A stretch of 64,000 nucleotides of DNA from Fratercula arctica (taxonomy: Eukaryota > Chordata > Aves > Charadriiformes > Alcidae), in contig CANTUZ010000026.1 in NCBI GenBank assembly GCA_947846985.1, positions 52,434,730-52,498,729 on the forward strand, given 5' to 3'. The stretch's first letter is position 1, and every line of letters begins with the position of its first letter. The position numbers were made by a program, and so were the translations under genes. Below the pieces are notes generated by a model that did no database searches, was not told the DNA's origin, and saw nothing but the letters and a program-made list of their open reading frames with translations. Below, piece by piece: positions 25,301 to 37,142 of the stretch.

Positions 25301-26624
25301 ACTAAAACCTCTTCCGTGTAACACAACAAAGGCTGATTCACTTAACTCTTATTCAGGAATGACACAATAATTTTAATTTGACCATGTGGTATAACAAAAA
25401 ACCACAAACTTTATGAAAAGTTACTATATTGATGCACCTCCATCATCAAGTTTTAAATGGTTTTACCCCTTATAACTCATGAGGGGCAGTTGCCTATATC
25501 AATCTCCAGCTAAGGAAAATTACTTCTCAATCTTAGAATACAGGCAGCCCCTCAGGGAAGCCAGCATAAAACCTTACAACATTAAGGAAACATCATGGGG
25601 ATTTAAAGCCAGTCATTGTAACCTCAGCAATGACACCATATCAGAGGCAACAAGCAAACTGTAACCAAAAAAAAAAAGATTAGAAGATAATTTCCTTCCC
25701 AGGGAGTGGAATAATGTTTGCAGGACTAACTAGCTGTAAACTTCCCTAAGGGGTTGAAAGAGAGCAGCATGGAACGTAGCAACATACAAACTGGCTGAGC
25801 AGCAGGGTGTAACACCAAGCTCTGTTGCTATTAACATTCATGATGAACTCAGAAGAGCCAGAAGGGACCTAGCAACCGCAAGCTTAAAAGGAAAAAGTCA
25901 AAGACATAGCTCTTTGAATCAGGCAAAATGATAAAAAAAGCTCTGCTTTGGAGAATTTTTGAGAATTTGTATAGGTGGTTTCATGGGTGGGATTACTGAC
26001 ATTGAGAGAAAATATATTTGTTAATAAACAGAAATGAGTCATTTCATTTTAATTTAGGAGCTAACAGCAACGCAATGACTAATACACAGAAAAAATTACA
26101 TGTAATTTAATCGTAATATCTCTGGAAGATGTTTCTTAACATTTCTTCTAGAAATAAGAGGGGGAAAATATTTTACATGTTTTATATATCATATTACCAT
26201 AGAACACTGATTATGACCTGAGAATAGGAAGACATAAAGATTTAGGATTTTGTCAGCCTAAAAGAACAGACAGGCTAAGAATCATAAAATCATAGAATGG
26301 TTTAGGTTATAAGAGACCTTAAAGATCATCTGTTTTCAATCTCCCTGCCACAGGCAGTGACATCTTCCACTAGACCAAGTTGCTCAAAGCCGCATCCAAC
26401 CTGGCCTTGAACACTTCAATGGATGGGGCATCCACAGCTTCTCTGGGCAACCTGTTCAGTGCCCCACCACCCTCACAGTAAAGAATTTCTTCCTAGTATC
26501 CAAGCTAAATCTACCTTCTTTCAGATTGAAACCATTACCTCTTGCCCTATCACTACATCCCCTGACAAGGAGTTCCTCCTCATCTTTCCTGTAGGCGCTG
26601 CTATAAGTCTTCCCAGACACTCCC

Positions 26625-27057
26625 CTTCCCCAGGCTGAACAACTCCAACTCTCTCAACCTGTCTTGATAGGAGAGGTGCTCCAGCCCTCTGATTATCTTT
26701 GTGGCCCTCCTCTGGACTCAGTCCAACAGGTCCATGTCCTTCTTATGTTGGGGGCCCCAGAGCTAGATGCAGTACTCCAGGTGGGGTCTTAGCGAGAGTG
26801 GAGTAGAGGAACGGATTCACCTTCCTTGACCTGCTGGCCACACTTCTTTTGATGCAGCCCAGGATGCAGTTGGCTTTCTGGGATGCAAGCATACTTTGGG
26901 TCATGCTGAGCTTTTCATCAATCAACATCCCCCCCCAAGTCCTTCTCCTCAGGGTTGCTCTCAAGCCATTCTCCGCCCAGCCTGTATTTATGCTTGGGAT
27001 TGCCCTCACCCATGTGCAGGACCTTCCACTCGGCCTTGTTGAACTTCATGAGGTTTG
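26625..27057 (-). repeat. Inverted-repeat block 1, near-identical to 20513-20946
   Basis: Reading the two strands by eye, I count about one mismatch over roughly 430 bases. The one seen is at 26957 (T for the plus copy's equivalent C); even the eight-base C/G run is equal in length. Outside this block, toward the CR1 3' ends, the two elements differ by many substitutions and indels. Confidence 0.85.
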
Positions 27058-27757
27058 CTCAGGCCCACCTCTCAGGCCTGTCAAGATCCCTCTGGGTGTC
27101 ATCTGCTTTCCTTCAGCATGTCGACTGCACCACAGAGCTTGGTGTCATCAGCAAGCTTCCCGAGGGTGCACTCAAGCCCACCATTCATGTTGCCAACAAA
27201 GATGTTTAACAGCACTGGTCCTACTACTGACCCCTGAGTAATCCCTCTCATCCCTGGTCACCACTTGCACATTGAACCATTGACTGCAACTCTTTGACTG
27301 CAGCCATGCAGCCAGTTCCTCTCCAATTTAGAGACAGGGATGTCATGCGGGAAAGTGTCAAATGCTTTGCACAAGTCCAGGTAGATGACGTCAGTTGCTC
27401 TTCCCTTATCCACCAATGCTGCAACACCTTCATAGAAAGCCATTCTCCGCCCAGCCTGTATTTATGCTTGGGATTGCCCTAACTCATGTGCAGGACCATC
27501 CACTTTGCCTTGTTGAACGTCATAAGGTTTGCTTGGGCCCACCTCTCAAGCCTATCAAACTCCATCTAGATGGCATCCCTTCCCTCCAGTGTGTCTATTG
27601 CACCACAGAGCTTGGTGTCATCAGCAAGCTTCCTAAGGGTGCACTCAAGCCCACCATCTGTGTCACTGACAGGGATGTTAAACAGCACTGGTCCCACTAC
27701 TGACCCCTGAGGAATGTCAGTTGTTATTGGCCTCCACTTGGACATCAAGCTGTTGAA
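26968..27757. repeat. Partial direct duplication within the CR1 copy
   Basis: The text AAGCCATTCTCCGCCCAGCC starts at about 26967 and again at 27434. About 250-320 bases that follow are repeated with roughly 10 percent differences. The 5-base overlap AAGCC at the junction is shared by both sources, which suggests a microhomology join or a second, abutting CR1 insertion. Confidence 0.8.
27153..27437 (-). repeat. Inverted-repeat block 2, near-identical to 20131-20425
   Basis: About six differences are seen over roughly 285 bases by eye. They include CAAC versus CGAC in the block near 27195, CCGCA versus CCACG near 27345, and two changes beside the junction. The patch 27058-27152 between this block and block 1 is clearly more divergent. 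Confidence 0.8.
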
Positions 27758-28120
27758 CCTAATGAGCAATGGAATGGAACAGAATTGCTCTAAGTGCATC
27801 AAGAACTACAGCATGTTTTGTAGGAACATGATTTGGAAGTTAGTTTAGTGTCACTGACATTTTCATTATAAACATGTATAACCATTACTTCATAACTCAG
27901 CAATAGGCATTTGCCCTAGGCTAGACTAGTAGAAGAGGTCTCAGTCTGAGAGAAATATGTTTTGGTGTGTCAGGGCATATGTGTGCAAAATGCAAAAAAG
28001 GAAAGAAAGAAGTTCCAAGAATACAAATATGGGAAGTTTCTTTATAAGGTGCACTTTTTTTTACTTCATTAAATGATCACCATTATTAGCTGAAAAAGTA
28101 GATTGAATGTTTTTGTTTAT

Positions 28121-28162
28121 ACTTTATGGTTACACTTTATTTGTGGTTATACTTTATTTGTG
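28121..28162. repeat. Short tandem duplication (ACTTTAT-containing unit)
   Basis: Units like GGTTATACTTTATTTGT occur in tandem, with a diverged third unit upstream. Confidence 0.8.
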
Positions 28163-29640
28163 TTCTAGTGACTAAGGGATTCAGACAAGATGGATTGTTG
28201 TGAAAGAATGAATAGATGGTGACGCTATACATAGGGTATATCTACACCTGTAGCCGTCTATTTTGATCTCTGGACTCCTAGGCATTTTGCATTGTATTGC
28301 AGATCTCCCTAAAAACTTCATACATGTGTATTACTTTACATTAGAGATAAACTTGCTTATCTTAGTTGTCTCTCTCAGATCATAAAAGGAATAAAGTGTG
28401 GGTCTCAAGAGTCCATGAACCACAAACACAATTTTGGCTTATTGGTTGCTAGGACTATAACTAGCACAAGTAGTTATAAACTTTGCTTAGTATTCTACCT
28501 TTTCTCATTTTTAATGTATAAATGAAGTGGATGAAATTCAGGTTCCGTTAAAGTCGGTAGCACTGTCAAACAATTGGCAGATTCCTCCAGTCACTGTGAT
28601 TTTGGATTGACAGCATCAGCCTGGCTGAACTGCAGTTGCACAGTAAGTCCAGTCTAGCAATGTGTACCAGACTTACCATGCGCTTTCAGGGTCAAACACA
28701 ACATGTGGGCCAGAACTGTGCAAACAAGCCACATTCTCTTCATTCTTGGCATTGGACAACGCACTTGAGCTACTGATTTGATTAAGCCATCAGTTGTCTG
28801 GTTAAATGACTCTGTGGAAAATGAAAAAACTGCCCAGGACAACATTCTAATTATAGCTAAAATTATGCTATTAATAACTTATGTTCCCATAAGAGTGGTA
28901 AGATGTGTATTCATTCTCTAATCTCTTGCATCAATTTTGGCTCTTATACTTGATCAGACGGAAGTAAAGAAAAAAAATTTGCAAGACAGTGAAGGAAAAT
29001 CAATTATTATAGATAGAACTAATTTGCAATTTGGAAAATATATTAGTAAGCTGAATTAATGGAATTATTTGGATTAATATTAGGAAAATATACAGATTGA
29101 AGGCTGACAATGCAATTAGTGGCACAACAGCAATGTGCCGTAACATTCTCTGCAGGACCAGTATTTCCCTGAGTAAAAGATTATCAGTGTCTTACCCTGA
29201 ACACTTTTCACAAATACATGGAGTATTCACCAGGCTAAGATTTTCCTTTTTGAAGGAGCTTATAATAACAGAACTTATGGATACCTTCCAGAGCAGAGGG
29301 AGTTTTACACCTGGCTAATTAATCTATCTAGTTTCACATGGAACAGCTATTGGTAATGGATCTTGTGCAAACTAAGTGCATCCAAAACTTTAGCAATGTT
29401 TCGGGGGATGGGGGGAAATATTCCTAATTTCTCTATATTTATCTCAATATTGAGAAGAATATAAAAGGATGAAAGGATGAGTTTACACAAGCCTTTTAAA
29501 ATTACACAGTTTCAAGGATTTTGAAAGAAGGCAACTCAGTTGCAGAACCAAAGTGCTTTCCTAGACCTGTGACTCTAATGATAGATGGACAAGTGAGGCA
29601 GAATTGTGCAGAACCAAAAGTAATGCTAAATAACCAGCAA

Positions 29641-29750
29641 CAATTTTATTTATAAATTATGTTATTATTTTTATATGATATGATATTTATAAAATATTGA
29701 TTATAAAATCATGATATCTTATAAAATTATAAAACAATGATATATTTCAA
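29641..29750. repeat. AT-rich low-complexity patch
   Basis: About 110 bases almost wholly A and T, with recurring ATAAAAT and TGATAT words. Confidence 0.8.
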
Positions 29751-30008
29751 GCATAATTTTCGTGGGCAGGCTGGGAATATCACTACGTATTTCTGCAAAG
29801 AAGACTCAAAAATGCTTTTGCCCTGCTTTGAACTGAGCTGGGTGAGGAGGGAGGAGACCTGGTCCACTCATCTCTGAAAAGCTTCTCTCCCTCTCACCAG
29901 CGCTTAGCATTTGTCTCTCATTGCAATTGGAGTCAGAGTTTCTGGTTTGTCAGGTTACACCAATTATTTTTTCCTTTCTCTGTCTGTCCCTTGGCTATCT
30001 GATCAAAG

Positions 30009-30088
30009 TGCTCCTACCAGCTGCAGTTCTGACAGCAGCTTAAACAGCAGCCTGACCCGGGAAGTGAGAGAGGCAGTCTCTCAGGCAG
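30009..30088 (+). CDS. Candidate 80-nt exon, serine-rich, unrecognised gene
   Basis: A long pyrimidine tract (TTTCCTTTCTCTGTCTGTCC from about 29970) leads to ATCAAAG at 30008. An open frame encoding APTSCSSDSSLNSSL, TREVREAVSQA follows, then CAG with a GTAAAG donor at 30089. The exon enters after two bases of a codon and leaves after one base. The downstream flank (30100-30200) is complex and lacks slippage tracts, as is common around alternatively spliced exons. I do not recognise the protein. The entry AG is preceded by purines rather than a tight pyrimidine-AG, which weakens the acceptor. An untranslated or regulatory role is also possible. Confidence 0.28.
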
Positions 30089-30210
30089 GTAAAGCCTAAG
30101 TCATCCCACTGTTATTAACAGCTGTAATAGCACTAGCTGATATGGCTCCCAGCTGCATTTTGGGCAAGAGACAACTGTGTTGCTTGGTCTGACTGCAGAT
30201 CTACAGCACA

Positions 30211-30250
30211 GAAGAAAGAGAAAGAGAAAGAAAGAGAAAAGGGGAAAAAA
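30211..30250. repeat. GAAA-rich short tandem repeat
   Basis: Imperfect (GAAA)n, purine-only tract. Confidence 0.85.
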
Positions 30251-33156
30251 GATGGAAGGAAGAAAGGGTGTTTAAACTTACATGACTTTCCACATCATAG
30301 TTTTGTGATTTTTTTGCTTGTTATCATTTGTTTGGTTGTGTTTTGGTTTTTTTTTTGGAGTGTGTGTGTGTGCGCACGTGTCCCTTCCAGTCCCTCCCTC
30401 TTTGCTGCTCTCTTTAATCTAATTCTTTCTGGTTTTTCAATTTCTCTCCTAAATGAACTCCTTGTCCGTGTACACACAAGTCTTGAACCACAAAATAAGA
30501 GCTCTTTCTCTAAGTGATATCAGAAGCAGTTAGCTTAATCCAACCTTAGGTGGATCCAGCTTTCTCTGTAGAAAACCTGTGTCAGTCCTATTTTAGTCAA
30601 GATCAGAATATAAGTAACTTTTCTATTTGAATTATCTCTCAGAATGTGTATTGCAGAGGACCACTAATCTGGATATGTGAGGAAAGCAGACAATATTAGC
30701 GCTGCTCTTTCTCTGTGCTGTACTATTCAGGTGGATGATACAAGGCAGCCACAATCAAAGCATGTGGGAAGTATCAGCTTAATGCAATATCCCGTAGTAG
30801 GTGCATCTGTTATGTAAGGCAGTGTTTTACCTGTATGACAACATATTACCAACCATTAAATCAATATTTGTGCAGCAACAGAATTTTTAACCAGAGGTGA
30901 TTTCCAAAATTGTTTTATGCCATTACATAGCAATTTGGGGTAAGAAAGAACTGGCTGCAATGGTTTTACTAAAATGCTTGAAATTCTTGTGGAATCCTGC
31001 AGGCAGTCTAGATTGCAGCTTTTTGGACTCAAAGGTTTAGATACAGGGAATGAAACCACTGCATGAAAGTCACACTAAACATATCTAATCAGCCACAGCT
31101 TGTAATTAGGCAAACAACTAATCACATAAGTATCTTTGTGTTGTTTCTCTCCATTGGCCTGTAAGCCTCAGTGGAAGCTTGTTGTATTTATTGGGTAGTA
31201 AATCAACATTAACGTGCTTCAAGCAACAACATGTTTTTTAATTCTGTATTACAATTTCAAAGCAACTGCCTTTCCAGGTAATACAATTCCCTGCTACTCT
31301 CCTATGGCAGTGGTGCTAGCTTGCAAGCTGAATGTTAAAAGCAAAAGCAGTCTGACTGGCAGGAAGGCCTCTCTTCCCTGCTGCCCCCCTCTCCCTGCCC
31401 TTTTTTTTTTTTTTCCCCCTTACCTCTTCCCACTTGTTAGAAATAACAGTGAAACGATTCTGTTTTTCAAAAGTGAATGGTGGGTGTTTTGTCAATAGCC
31501 AAAATGTCTAAACACCCTGTAAAGAATCAATGATAGCTAAGTGACGATGATAGCTGACTTAGATGAAAATGGTTTAAAGTGTTGTGGAGCTATCAGAAAA
31601 GATGCTGATAATTTTGAGAAGATTTGTGTGCATGAGTAAAAGATTGGACCACATATCTTATAATGAAAGACTCCAATAGGTCCATTTACTTAGTTTATCA
31701 AAGAGGATATCAAAGGGTAACTTGATCATGGCCTCTGAACTCATGAGAAGAACTATTTTTTGAAATGGACTCTTCAGTCTAGCAACCAGCAAGAACCAGT
31801 GAAAATTCAAACTAATTATGAAACAGGTTTTGAACACATGTATTTTGATGTAAAAAATGCATGAAAGCCTAGCTAAATATCTCCATTTCTACAGTAAACG
31901 AATTCAGGTTAAAATAAGGTGGAATTAGCTAATAACAACTGTAGTTAACAGCTGGAACAGAAATAGTAGATTCTCCATCCTGGGAAAGATGCCATATGTT
32001 TTTAGAATATAAACATTATTTAAAAAAATATATTTCATGGAGAGTCTTATGGTTTGAAGTACCCTGAAATTCAGATTAGTTGACCACAGCACTCCTTTGT
32101 GGCCTTACAATAAAGCTCTGAATTTAACTGTGTGATCTTGTTATTCTTTTTCCTTATTCCATACTCTTTGCTGAAAGCACTGTACCTTATGTTCTCTTGC
32201 TTCAGGTTAGCTCTTGGTCATGACGACTATAAGCATGAGAACATCCAATTTAACTGAGTTCAACTTCTCCATGTACGATTAGGTGTATCTTCTTTAAGAC
32301 AGGAATGATATTTTCGTAAGTTTCTGGAGCATCTAGTACACTGAAGCATATATCATCAGTGAGCCACTTGGATGCTGCCACAGTATAAATTCATAATGAA
32401 AAATAAGTATTTGAAAAAAAAACCCTCAAAGATTTATACTGGATTGTTTAGAACTACCTGTTGCCTTTACTACCTTGGGCATCTGTCTGAAATTAAAAAT
32501 GCAGTAACAGTTTTCTGTCATAATAAAAGTACAAAGGCTTAAAAGATTAAATCTCTTACACAGGTATTCAAATGCTTGTTTTTCTAAAAAAATATTAGTT
32601 ATCATAAAGAAATATTTTAAATTACAATTTTAATAAGCAATTAATAAACAACAATGGGTAAATGGAAATGGGGACATGGAAGAAAGGTTGCGCTGGTGAT
32701 ATTTTTATACACCTTTGTTAAAAAGGTCTGACTCAACATTCTAGAAAACTAACTAGAAAAAAGAAAAATGTACCGGGGAAAAGTTTCAACACTTAAAACG
32801 ATAGGCTTCTGCCATAATTAAAATACTTTTATCAGTGATTAGAAAACCAAAGTTACACCTGTGTATTTTCTTACTCTGAAGTCCCAGGGAAAAATAATTC
32901 CCTTTGGTCCTTTTCAAGGCTTGAGGGAGGAGGGTGGGAACAAACTGAACAAATCAAACAAAAAATTTTCATTTGTTATTAGATACAAGAGTCAAAAGTA
33001 GATCAGTCAAACTGAAATAACAGAAATGGAGAAAGAGTGAAAAACCTTAAAACAAGATAAACAATAAAGACATGAAATATTAAGAATAATGATAAGAAAA
33101 CCCTAACAATACCACAAATGATTCATGAACATTCCAGAAGAGAACCGATTTGATCA

Positions 33157-33660
33157 TCAAAGAACCTGTTCTCCCCATAAGGCTTGCCTTTTCTCCAAAA
33201 CGATGCTTTTTGTACAAATATATGCCTTAAAGGTATCCATGCAAAGCCTGTTAGTTACACCGTTTTTTTTTTTCTCAGCAATATATTTCCAGTAGTTATT
33301 AAACATGGTCTTTATCTCAGTTTCATGAAGCTTGTACTTATAGTTTTCTTTCCAGAGGTGAAAAGCATGTTCCAGTTTTAAAGATCTATTATCCTCATAT
33401 ACCTGTCTTAGTGTGCACATTAAAAAAAAAAAAAAAAAAAAAAAAAGATATTGGTAGCTGGTTTTGAAAGAGCTACAGGACAGAACATGAGCCCGTTTTT
33501 TGAAGGTTCCCTTCTTCTTGGTGGAGAGGACAGTCAGCATTTTCTTAGTGTGTGCTTCCCCTAGTGCTTTGACTTGAAGGTGTTGAAGAACCAGGAAGTA
33601 ATTTGGCAGGTGACACAATGACATATTTTGAGGGTAGAAGTGAGCCTCGTCTCTCACATC
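33157..33660 (-). pseudogene. 166-codon open frame, possible exon pair or retropseudogene
   Basis: On the minus strand a frame stays open from an acceptor-like CTTTATCTTTTAG (ending 33661) down to a stop at 33157. It is the longest non-CR1 open frame in the window. The first part has lysine-rich, protein-like text (ALGEAHTKKMLTVLSTKKK, TFKKRAHVLS). A poly-T run (33422-33446 on this strand) then encodes only Phe. The second part reads LEHAFHLWKENYKYKLHE, KTMFNNYWKYIAEKKK and ICTKSIVLEKRQALWGEQVL. The second part is charged and helix-prone and could be a separate exon after the poly-T, with an acceptor at ACACTAAG near 33407. I do not recognise a family. It could be a decayed gene piece, an exon pair or chance. 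Confidence 0.25.
33422..33446. repeat. Poly-A tract (25 nt)
   Basis: Uninterrupted A run on the plus strand. It splits the minus-strand open frame described at 33157-33660. Confidence 0.9.
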
Positions 33661-34330
33661 TAAAAGATAAAGAGTTGTCTAGGAAAGCACAGGGAAACCT
33701 CACCCAACTTAGCTTTCTCTGATCACCCATTGCTTCAAGGATGTCTTGCCAAACAAGTACATGCCAAGTCTGGGGCAGTAAGTTGGCTGGGCAGAAAAAT
33801 AAGGGACTTTCTGCTGCACGCCTTGGTAGGAATGGAAAAATGAGTCTCCTAAGGGTGAAAGGAGTAAGAGTAGCAGTTTGCTAACACAGGTTTCAATTGC
33901 TGGTTCAGGAACCAACTTTGATTTCTGCTGGACTGAACAGGCGCCAGCATGGACCTGATCTAGTTTGACTAAAAACGTTACGCTTAACCACTGTACATGC
34001 TGGAACAGTCCCAAGAACCATCTGGCCCTTCAGCCTCTCCAGGATTTGCTAGGAGAGTACATATTTTGAGTAGCAGGGACAAATATTGGAAATATGTGCT
34101 CCACTAATGTTGGACATCCTGTTTTCTGTTATTGTTTTCTGAGGGGAGAATTTTCTCATTAAATATTATGCATATACACTCTTAAATTAGTCTCACACTT
34201 CGGCATTATGCAAAGAAGAAATCTTTTCTTTTTTGTAATGATGATGCATTTTAAAGAAAATTACTGGGGCTTCCTGCTCAGCAATCATTATTTTTCTCAA
34301 CAGCAACCACATGAATAATTCAGAAAAAGA

Positions 34331-34349
34331 AAAAAAAAAAAAAAAAAAA
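34331..34349. repeat. Poly-A tract (19 nt)
   Basis: Uninterrupted A run preceded by GAAAAAG. Confidence 0.85.
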
Positions 34350-35036
34350 GACTTTGCATTTTGCTAACCCTTCACTAACTCTAGCAAAAAAATCTTGATT
34401 TCTTCTATTTGAGTGAAAGCTATATAATGAGAAGAAAGCAACGTAATTTTGATCTTATTCAAAGATTTCTCAGTTTATTGTTATGCTGAAATTCCAAAGA
34501 ATACAGTTGAAGAGAAACAATGCTTTTTAATTCTTCTACTTACCTTGTTTCAAGCTTTTTACTCCCGTGATGTTAGCTTAAAATGCAGTGCTAATTTGGA
34601 ATAAAGAAATGTGTTACTGGTTAAGATTTGATTTTCCGTGCTTTATTTTTCTTATTGCTTTAAAAGATAATGTATTGTACCCTAAATGCCAAGTATTTAG
34701 TACCTTTTTGGGTAATAAGCTACTTTGTACACATATTTTTACACATGGAAAAACTGGACATTTTTAATACATTGGTGTAAATACATTGCCTAAATTCAAT
34801 CAAGTAGACTACTGTTTTCAATGAATCCTTTATATTTAAAATGCTTCGGTAACAAAGTAATGAGTGTCCCAGCAGTAGTGTAAAACACTATTAGGAACGT
34901 GACATCATCATCATATCTGAAGTATTTTACATATCGTCTCTGAAAACTAGTTGAATTAAAGAGGTGTATCTTGGCCTGGAAAATGAAATTTTTTGGGACA
35001 GACAGGTTAAGGATTATTCATTGTTTTTTTTAACAG

Positions 35037-35200
35037 TCAAGTACAAGCCACCTACACTACAGCTACTCAATAAGCTACAAAACCTGCATCAGCATGTCCT
35101 GTCACCCACCAAAACTAAAAAGTGCAGTGTTAGTAGCTCATTTCCTCCCAATTTACTAGACAATGACGATGCCCCAAATACACCCTACAGCCCACTTTAA
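35037..35200 (+). CDS. Candidate terminal exon, unrecognised gene
   Basis: An acceptor (TTGTTTTTTTTAACAG, ending 35036) is followed by an open frame of 54 complete codons ending in TAA at 35198. The frame reads KYKPPTLQLLNKLQNLHQHV, then a lysine- and serine-containing stretch, and ends DNDDAPNTPYSPL. It enters after one base of a codon, so it is phase-compatible with the exit of the 30009-30088 candidate. No polyadenylation signal stands out close behind it. The family is not recognised and the segment may be a chance frame. Confidence 0.22.
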
Positions 35201-36234
35201 AGGCTCACTGAGGCATTTGGACTCTCTTTTGAAGTGTTTGGGGGACATGCGGAATAAATCACGTGCTCAAACTAATATAAGCATTTGCAAGACCTTACTA
35301 GCAACTAGATTTTGTATGAGAAAACGTGGAGTTTGCACATACAGAATTTTAATCACATTAATTTTTAGAAAGATAGGTTCCTAAGGTACTAGTTTATATA
35401 TTTAGAACTGCTTACTATAAAGCTTATAAGAAGGGTTTATGCTGTCTTGTACTTGGTACTGGAACAAAGAGAGAAGTAACTTAATATTCATAAAATAAAA
35501 TGTTTTCATGATAAGAACTCATAAAACAAACATTTCACTGACATCTGCTGAACAGATGATAATATAAATGGTAGGTTTGTGCTTTCCATTAGTAGCAGTG
35601 TTATGCTTTCTTATGCCTTCTATAGAGAAAAGCAGCTTTTCATGACTTCCAAAAAGTGAGAAAGAAGAGGAATATGCAGGCTGAAAAAAACCTGTGTTTA
35701 TTAGTATTTGGAGTTTGGGGGCCCTTGTAATTTAAACAAGACGTAAAACTCCTGTGCTTGCTAACATTCAGCTTACAATTTTCCTTGTTCCAGCATTAGT
35801 ATTAGATGCCTTTGGGACAGGCTGGAAATGACCTGTGTTGGTTAATAGAAAAGGCAGAGCTGGACTTTGTTGCTGTAAAGAAGTAAGAGAAAAGATGCCT
35901 AGATAAATAAGAACAACTTATTTACACTGATGCTTTGGTTCTTCACCTGATTATGAACAGAACAGATACTGATTTCAAAATGAAATACTTCTGTCTCTGT
36001 AGCTATGGCAATATAAGTCATTCCCTTATGGGTGTAATAATGCTGAGCAATGATAAAGTCATACAAACACCTAATGAATACAAATCAAAGGTAATAGTTA
36101 GCTAAATAATTTGTGCTGTATAGATGTATGAAACACTAATTTAAAAACTCATAGCAACCAAAGGGAATATCAGTGAGAAATAACCTAGAGCAAGAAAGAT
36201 TCAGTTTGATGAATTGGGCTATTTTGAAGTTCTT

Positions 36235-36257
36235 CCCCCCCCCCCCCCCCCCCCCCC
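36235..36257. repeat. Poly-C tract (23 nt)
   Basis: Uninterrupted run of 23 C. Such runs are rare in vertebrate DNA, unstable in replication and prone to length error in sequencing. The complementary strand can fold as a G-quadruplex. Confidence 0.9.
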
Positions 36258-37142
36258 AGCAATATAAGAGATAGAACTTTCATGTTAAGAGAATAATATT
36301 TTTATCCTCAGAAAAATGAAAAATTAGAGCCTATTCCTTGAGGAGGAAATTTTACATTAAAAACTACAGTTTTCTTTGGAGATATTTTCAACAGAAAGCA
36401 TTTCAAATTTAGCTAAAGGAGGAAAACAGAGAAGTTCAACACTGGAGAAAAGAAAAGATGAAACATACCTAGGTATTCCTAACTCTTCACTATTAGTGAC
36501 AAAATGGTTTTGATTGGGTTTGCCCACTCTTGTCAAATGGCACGTTGAGTAATTAAATATATTTTAGGTGATTTAGAAATGTGACTTGTTTGCTTATTTT
36601 AAGTTCTGTGTGGGGACCAGTCAAATTTAGCATCCACAGTTGCTCCTCAGCCATGTTATAAATTGCATATATTAAATCCCAAACAACACGAGACTATAAC
36701 CCGCCTGCAATCCAAATGCAACCTTAAGCCTGTCTCATCAATGTGAATGGTGTATTTCAGATGTACTCCAACAGCTTCAGGACTTGCCTTATTGATAATA
36801 ATGACCTGCAATTAGCATGGAACAGGGAAAAAGTTCACAGTGATGGAGATCATTGTAGATCAACTTATTCTACCTCATATAACCCTGCATTAAAGATAAA
36901 CATAGAAAACAACCTGCTCAGATATTGTCTCATTAGTGAGCTTTCTGACTGGGGATGTCCTTGAAACAGTCCCTTATAAGAAGCGTTCTAACACCATTGC
37001 TTGCATAGCCAAATAATTTGTTTAGAGTCTGCCTATATGTGACCATAAATATGTATAGGTGGATTTTTAACACACATCCATATTCAGTATTCACAAACTA
37101 TACATGCACAAAACATATGTGTATATATACATACTTGCAAAC

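Larger units (their letters stand above)
21342..26278. other. Unique AT-rich spacer between the two inverted CR1 copies
   Basis: No gene recognised. It holds A18 at 21428-21445, A17 at 22364-22380, and several short open frames (for example 25479-25664, which ends just before an A11 run) with no family match. The spacer is the loop of the large inverted repeat formed by the CR1 copies on either side. Confidence 0.55.
26279..27757 (-). mobile_element. CR1 LINE, minus strand, internally rearranged
   Basis: The CR1 3' end lies at 26279-26330 (ATCATAAAATCATAGAATGG, then the untranslated phrase). Going 5' on the minus strand, the 26.6-27.06 kb part encodes the thumb region (MLIDEKLSMTQSM, LGCIKRSVASRSR). 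The 27.15-27.44 kb part encodes motifs A and B ([12 protein letters not shown] and the QGSVVGP area). Past a junction at about 27435, the same thumb-to-motif-B text starts again in the same orientation (27435-27757). There it has an intact LADDTKLCGAIDTLEG box and DIPQGSVVGPVLFN. The element therefore contains a partial direct duplication, or is two CR1 pieces fused. It is 5'-truncated, full of stops and non-functional. Blocks inside it are nearly identical to the plus-strand copy at 18.8-21.3 kb. Confidence 0.93.
27758..37142. other. Unique AT-rich sequence with several exon-like segments
   Basis: Contents: a tandem duplication near 28121-28162, an AT-rich patch at 29641-29750, a GAAA-rich tract at 30211-30250, and poly-A runs at 33422-33446 and 34331-34349. 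A poly-C run lies at 36235-36257. Exon-like segments at 30009-30088 (+), 33157-33660 (-) and 35037-35200 (+) are listed separately. Nothing else is recognised. Confidence 0.5.

Noticed and set aside
25479..25674. 61-codon frame ending just before an A11 run, like a processed retrocopy
   Set aside because: The A run is short, no target-site duplication is visible and the protein is not recognisable.
26849..27241. 130-codon plus-strand frame in the second CR1 copy, also seen antisense at 20363-20722
   Set aside because: It is the reverse-strand shadow of CR1 reverse transcriptase. It recurs in both copies because the DNA is shared, not because a protein is conserved.
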